Assembly (NCBI RefSeq): GCF_028389875.1
Contig: NC_084678.1
Coordinates: 10,880,899 to 10,944,898 of the forward strand
Direction of reading: 5' to 3'
Source of the DNA: Rhea pennata
Taxonomy: Eukaryota; Chordata; Aves; Rheiformes; Rheidae
Length of the DNA: 64,000 nucleotides
A program made the position numbers and the translations under genes. Shown here piece after piece: positions 59,660-64,000 of the stretch. Numbering within the stretch: the first letter of the stretch is position 1; every line of letters begins with the position of its first letter. The notes beneath the pieces were generated by a model. The model saw only the letters and a program-made list of their open reading frames with translations. It was not told where the DNA came from and searched no databases.

Positions 59660-62230
59660 CGCGGCGGGGAAATAGCCTGAACCGTCTTTTCTCTCTCGAA
59701 GTGTATTAGCGTGGGGGCTGAAGTGGCATTAAGCGCAGCAGATAAAGAGTTAAAACAATATTTTTAAGCGTTTCACTTGCAACTGAGGAGCTTTTCGGGA
59801 GTTAAAGGCAAATGGGATCTGTAATACAGTTAGCAAAGCACTTAACAGCCTCTCCTAGACTCAGGCTAGCGCCTGCTCCAAGTAAACGGGATTAAAAACA
59901 AAAAAATCCATGTTTCCATGTGGTCTCTTCCCTTGTTTTTCACCCAGGGATACAGGGGGACTTGTTACAGTCAGTTCAGTTTAACATCACTAGGTTTAGG
60001 TCACTCCCAGAGGCTGCTTCAATATAAAAATCACCGTGCCTGAATAGAGGAAATTTCTAAAATAATTGCCTCCAAAATTATGTGACTTTTAATTTTTTTA
60101 AACTTTTTTCAGACTCTTTGTCTAAAATGAGAAACAGTACTCAGATGGAATTTTGGTCACTTATATGGCAAATAAAGATTAATCAGAAGCATGACAAAAT
60201 GTGGTAATATACTTTCTCACCACATAATTTTGGAAGATTAAGTATCTTTACTGGCAAATCTGAATCTTCCATCACACTAACTTGAAACAGAATTCTTCAA
60301 TGAAAAGAAGGCCAACACTTTCAACAAGACCAAACTTTTAAAATTTATATCTGTAAGACCTGGCCTTTCAACTAGTAATATATGTGAATGGTAAACCTTT
60401 GCCAGTTCCCTGAAAGTTAAAATACGTCTGTGTGAATCAGCTGTATGAAGCAAGACCACGAGTTTCTCCGTGGAGTAGTCTGCTCCTATACAGATTCTCA
60501 AACATTAGGTCTGGATCCTCCTTCTGCTCGGACTGGTGCTTCACTGAGTTTCAGATTGATACAGGAACTTGTTGCACACTGAGCATTTTTGTTTGTTTTT
60601 AAGTGTGATTAAGTTTACAGTATGACATATCTGAGGAAGGTGTTTATGCATGCATGTGTGGTATTCAACTGTATTGCAAGAGCTTCACATTTCTTTTTAA
60701 GTTGCACATTAATTTGTACTATGTGACCAAACCTGATCCCACAAACACTCCCAAGTTTAAGCACAGAAGTAGGCCAGTATACTTCAGTGAGACCTATTAC
60801 ATCAATATAAGTATTGGTTATCTAAAAATAGCAGCATGGCAAAAAGAGTGAAGTAGGATTTAAATAGCAACGTGTGTGCATGCTAACCAGTTTTGCTGTT
60901 CTTAATGTTCTGAGTCATATGAGTCTTAAAGCTCATGAGTTTAAAACTCATGTCTGTTTAAATTTTATCTTTTTATTGTCTTGTGATTTTAGTACTTTTT
61001 AAGTCCATATATTGAAGACTTACAAACACCTTCAGTGCCTAAAAACTTCAAGAAAAAATAAACTTGGGATTCTGCTTTTAAGAGGGTGTCTGAAAAGAGT
61101 CAAAGAAAATTGTCAAGTTTTGCAATACTTACTATAATAGCATGTCAACACCCATTACTTTTTTCACCCTTTCATTTTTCACCTCTTTGTAAAGCTTTTA
61201 CTTTTTCAGGTGAAATGTACTGACCTTCTTAAAATCAAGAGGAGTTTCACTGGAGTCAGGACTTCACTCTAATGACTGTAAACACAGAAGCCGTATGTTT
61301 TTTATCCACTGAGATACGATACCACTGTGGAAAACATAAGAAAATAAAAAGACTGTTTCAGGAAAAAATGAGAGGCCCAGAATATCTTAAAACTTTGCTT
61401 CTTCCTTTTTTCCCCCCCAAAATGTATCATATAATATCACGTTACGTGACTGAAATGAAAACATCCAATTTATTTTTACAGATTAGCCACAATGACCTCT
61501 GTGATTTATGCTCATGGCTCTGGAAATGTTTGATACAAGACAAGAGCCAACTTGCAAAAATAAATCTTATATTTTCTTCTTCCTCTGTTTTGCCTTGTGT
61601 TGAGGACATTTGCTGCCTTTGTAGAGTTGGTTCAGCAATTGATGTATTATGTATGAAGTAAAAACTATCCTAATGCACAAGAAAGACTTGTCAGTTTAAA
61701 GACCTGTGTTTACTGTAGTAGTATATGTTACTACAAATCTCACAATATTAAACCTAGCCCCAAACTAGACTTTGGAACCAGGCAGTAAGCCCAAAATAGT
61801 AATAATCTGCTCTGTAACAATGGAAAAACAAACCTGAAACTGCTGAAAGCTGGAAAGTTATGTTTCAGTCCTCAAACTCCTAATGTACCTAAATTTGTGT
61901 TCAAATTATTTCAAAACTATGCAATTCACATTATGTAAAATTCATAAAAGTCCTGCAAACTGTCTTGCACTTCTGCATACTGCACATGAGAAGACACTAG
62001 CTGCCAGAGAGATACTGAAAACAGAGCTGATCATGCAACAGGAAGCCTTTACCTAAATTTAAGTCTTTCGAGGGTTAGTGTGTAGCGTGTAGGATGTTTG
62101 TCTAAAATAACTGACCCAAGTAGCAAAATATCCAGTCTATACCTAGGAGCAGGACATCAGCCAAGTTTCATTCTTTTGCACAGGGACGCTCTCATTTTAG
62201 ATTCATATTCAGGCAGCTATTAAATCTGGA
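59660..62230. other. Upstream flank of ZNF217, no gene seen
   Basis: AT-rich unique sequence with a single decayed palindromic repeat (61,205-61,270). No exon supported. Confidence 0.55.
61205..61270. repeat. Degenerate copy of the same palindromic family
   Basis: GGTGAAATGTACTGACC is followed by GAGTTTCACTGGAGTCAGG and a TTCACT end. It is a decayed version of the 9,148 element with arms still recognisable. Confidence 0.4.
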
Positions 62231-62231
62231 C

Positions 62232-62380
62232 CGTCTTGTGGTTAAGGCACAAATGGGATTTAGGGGATCTGGGCTCAGTCCCAATTCTGCCACAAACTTC
62301 CTGTGTGATCTTGGGCATGTCTTCACACTCACAAGCCTCATAAAATTTGGTAGTTTTTTTTCCCCCCATCTCCCAAGTCC
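62232..62380 (+). repeat. MIR/CORE-SINE relic (tRNA-derived SINE)
   Basis: GTGGTTAAGGCAC (A-box region), GATCTGGGCTCAGTCCC (B-box region) and CTGCCACAAACTTCCTGTGTGATCTTGGGC (CORE region, shown here in part) follow the MIR order. GCCTCA and TTTCCCC-like sequence come after, interrupted by a T-run. About 110-150 bp, old and diverged. Plus orientation. Confidence 0.8.
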
Positions 62381-63768
62381 CTGCTCTAGCAGTCAAGAAA
62401 TTACAAAGCATTACATAGCATTACAAGAAATACTCTCTGGTAAGAACAGATAAATAAAGTAAATATGCAATGTTTTCGCTTTTAAGGAGATAAGCTTGAA
62501 ACTGTGATCAAAGTGTAATCTAAAGGCTGAAAGTTAGAAAACAAAATTTTATAAGTCTTTTTTTTAAATGATTTTGGGCATCTGGGCCATGAGTTGGAAT
62601 AGAAAACTCTACTGTGTTCATTTCTGTGCAACAATTTCTATTTGTGAAACTGGGATCATTTTACTTTTCGCTTACAGAATTATTCATAAATTGTTTGTGA
62701 GATGTTCAGATGAGACTGAGACTAGGACACACAGAATCTCCTGTGAGATGGCTTTATTGGTGTTTTGTGGCTTGTTTTTGAATTTCCCCTTCACATAAAT
62801 TACTTCTTTCAGCATTATTTCAGTAACAAGTAAGAGAAAATCTAATCGTGTCAGATGATTCTCATATTTTTGCCTCTGCAGAAGTACACACAGTAGTATG
62901 TTTACAGGAAACGCCTGCTGCAGAGGCAGTTTGGTAGTTAGACACGGTCTCAGATTTGACTAACATGCTCACATGATTAGATTTACTAAATGAAGACACA
63001 GATGAGACAGTGATGAGAAAGCTGCAAGCAATCAGGTTCTTGCAACATCAGATAATCCATGGAGCGACTGTGCAGTAGCCGTGCACGAGGCTCCGGGCTC
63101 CCTCCCCCCCAAGAATGTGCCTTGCTCTTGCATTAGTAACTATCTCTTAACGCATATTCAGTTACCAGGCTCCCTCTGTCATCAGCAGCAGCCTTTCTTT
63201 CCCCCCGCTTTGCGTTCTAGGCTGAAAGTACTGCATTCTTTAAAAATGCACTTGTAGGTACTTTTACACTCACATAAAATTTGTAGGTTTAGTTACTTTG
63301 TGTACAACAAATTTAACATACAACAGCTTATTTTTATAACGTGAAAGAAACTACATTTTCTTTGTTCACTATTTTATATATCCTGTCTGTATAAACTCAT
63401 AGATTTCAAATCCTGTGAAGCGCACTGGCAATACAGCTATTAAAAGATTTTCTGTTTGACCTTGATTTTGTTTTGTTTTCACTGAGTGTGAACTTTAACA
63501 GACTTGAGGCATTACATGTCTTTACTTATCACAGTACATGCAGTGTAGGAAAAGACATGTAAACAGAGGCTTGTTCAATAGCATGCAGATTTCTCAAAGA
63601 AAATATATCACTTTCTCTGAACTCGTTTTGCTCCAACAGTCCACGGTTTTGTCGGTGTACTTTGCCCTGCCAATAGGTCCGTCTCGAAATGACGGCACAC
63701 CATTATCTGCATGTTCTCTTTTCTTATGACTCATGGGTGAAAGATCCTGGGGATCTTACTGTTTTTTA
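62380..63768. other. Non-coding flank, nothing recognised
   Basis: AT-rich unique DNA without exon, RNA gene or named repeat. A small C-rich patch lies at 63,095-63,115. Confidence 0.5.
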
Positions 63769-63819
63769 TTCAAGAACACATTAGTTATTTGGTATTCAAG
63801 AACACATCAGTTATTTGGT
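63768..63819 (+). repeat. 26-bp tandem duplication
   Basis: ATTCAAGAACACATTAGTTA... (63768-63793) is repeated at 63794-63819 with one T-to-C difference, so the duplication is recent. Confidence 0.9.
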
Positions 63820-63884
63820 AGCGTATACAACAAATAATGGTAGCACAGCATTGCTGTAACTGTGGTGATATAAAGATAGGAAAG

Positions 63885-64000
63885 ATTTGCACTGCGAGGT
63901 AATATCTTTTATTAGAGTGATATAGCCAGAAAAAAGCTGAAGAGCTTTCAGGCACAGCAGCCCTTCCTCAGGGCTGAAACAGAAACAAACTTCAAGCATG
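63885..64000 (+). repeat. Dispersed amniote repeat running off the window edge
   Basis: GAGGTAATATCTTTTATTAG followed by AGCTTTCAGGCACAGCAGCC and CTTCCTCAGGGCTGAAAC. This combination is widespread in turtle, crocodile and bird DNA. I do not know its library name. The rest lies outside the window. Confidence 0.5.

Larger units (their letters stand above)
58030..59660 (-). promoter_or_regulatory. ZNF217: CpG-island promoter of ZNF217
   Basis: About 1.6 kb that is very GC-rich and dense in CpG, starting abruptly against the AT-rich intron on one side and AT-rich flank on the other. It contains GC boxes, a GACGG pentamer array, a GGCCC pentamer array and several G or C homopolymers. Its place 14 kb upstream of the coding exons, in the direction of minus-strand transcription, identifies it as the ZNF217 promoter. 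No gene on the far side is visible that would share it. Confidence 0.8.

Noticed and set aside
57951..59680. Many overlapping frames of 70-206 codons in the CpG island
   Set aside because: GC-rich DNA lacks stop codons by chance. Compositions are Pro/Arg/Gly/Ala-rich with no domain, and the island is the ZNF217 promoter.

Overview
This is vertebrate nuclear DNA, most likely from a sauropsid and probably a bird. It holds split genes with GT-AG introns, CpG islands, long non-coding stretches and few transposable elements, including a CR1-like LINE relic and a MIR/CORE-SINE relic. The species cannot be fixed from the sequence. Only one protein-coding gene can be supported: the C2H2 zinc-finger transcriptional co-regulator ZNF217, on the minus strand.

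Layout. Positions 1-22,000 are non-coding, with several GC/CpG-rich islets, homeodomain-motif-rich stretches that look like conserved regulatory DNA, and two clear inverted-repeat elements (9,148-9,198 and 16,153-16,366). Positions 22,049-22,555 are a 78-bp (2 x 39) GC-rich minisatellite. Positions 22,561-24,490 look like a plus-strand 3' UTR, with tandem Pumilio-type sites, a perfect 10-bp stem and a canonical poly(A) signal followed by a GT/T-rich element. In the ancestral amniote gene order TSHZ2 lies on this side and converges on ZNF217, so TSHZ2 is the obvious candidate owner, but no TSHZ2 coding sequence is visible. Positions 24,797-25,690 are a second, 19-bp minisatellite framed by a polypurine and a polypyrimidine tract. 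Two more CpG islands follow at 26.1-26.5 kb and 27.8-28.1 kb.

From about 28.4 to 58 kb the plus strand is A/C-rich and poor in CpG, matching the strand bias expected of DNA transcribed from the minus strand. ZNF217 occupies this block. Its CpG-island promoter and a predicted non-coding first exon lie at about 59.1-59.4 kb. A 14.3-kb intron follows. The coding exons are 44,467-43,069, 40,927-40,802, 39,974-38,379 and 34,559-34,450 (stop), and then the 3' UTR. Joined, the frames agree at every junction (all phase 1) and give a 1,076-residue protein with eight zinc fingers and both CtBP-contact motifs. Positions 59,660-64,000 are non-coding flank carrying a MIR-like SINE, a 26-bp tandem duplication and the start of another dispersed repeat.

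No bacterial-type system, CRISPR array, viral gene or toxin gene was found. The most unusual items are the 214-bp palindromic element, the paired minisatellites, a predicted junction-spanning upstream ORF in ZNF217, and the transcription-like strand bias that runs past the ZNF217 stop codon.
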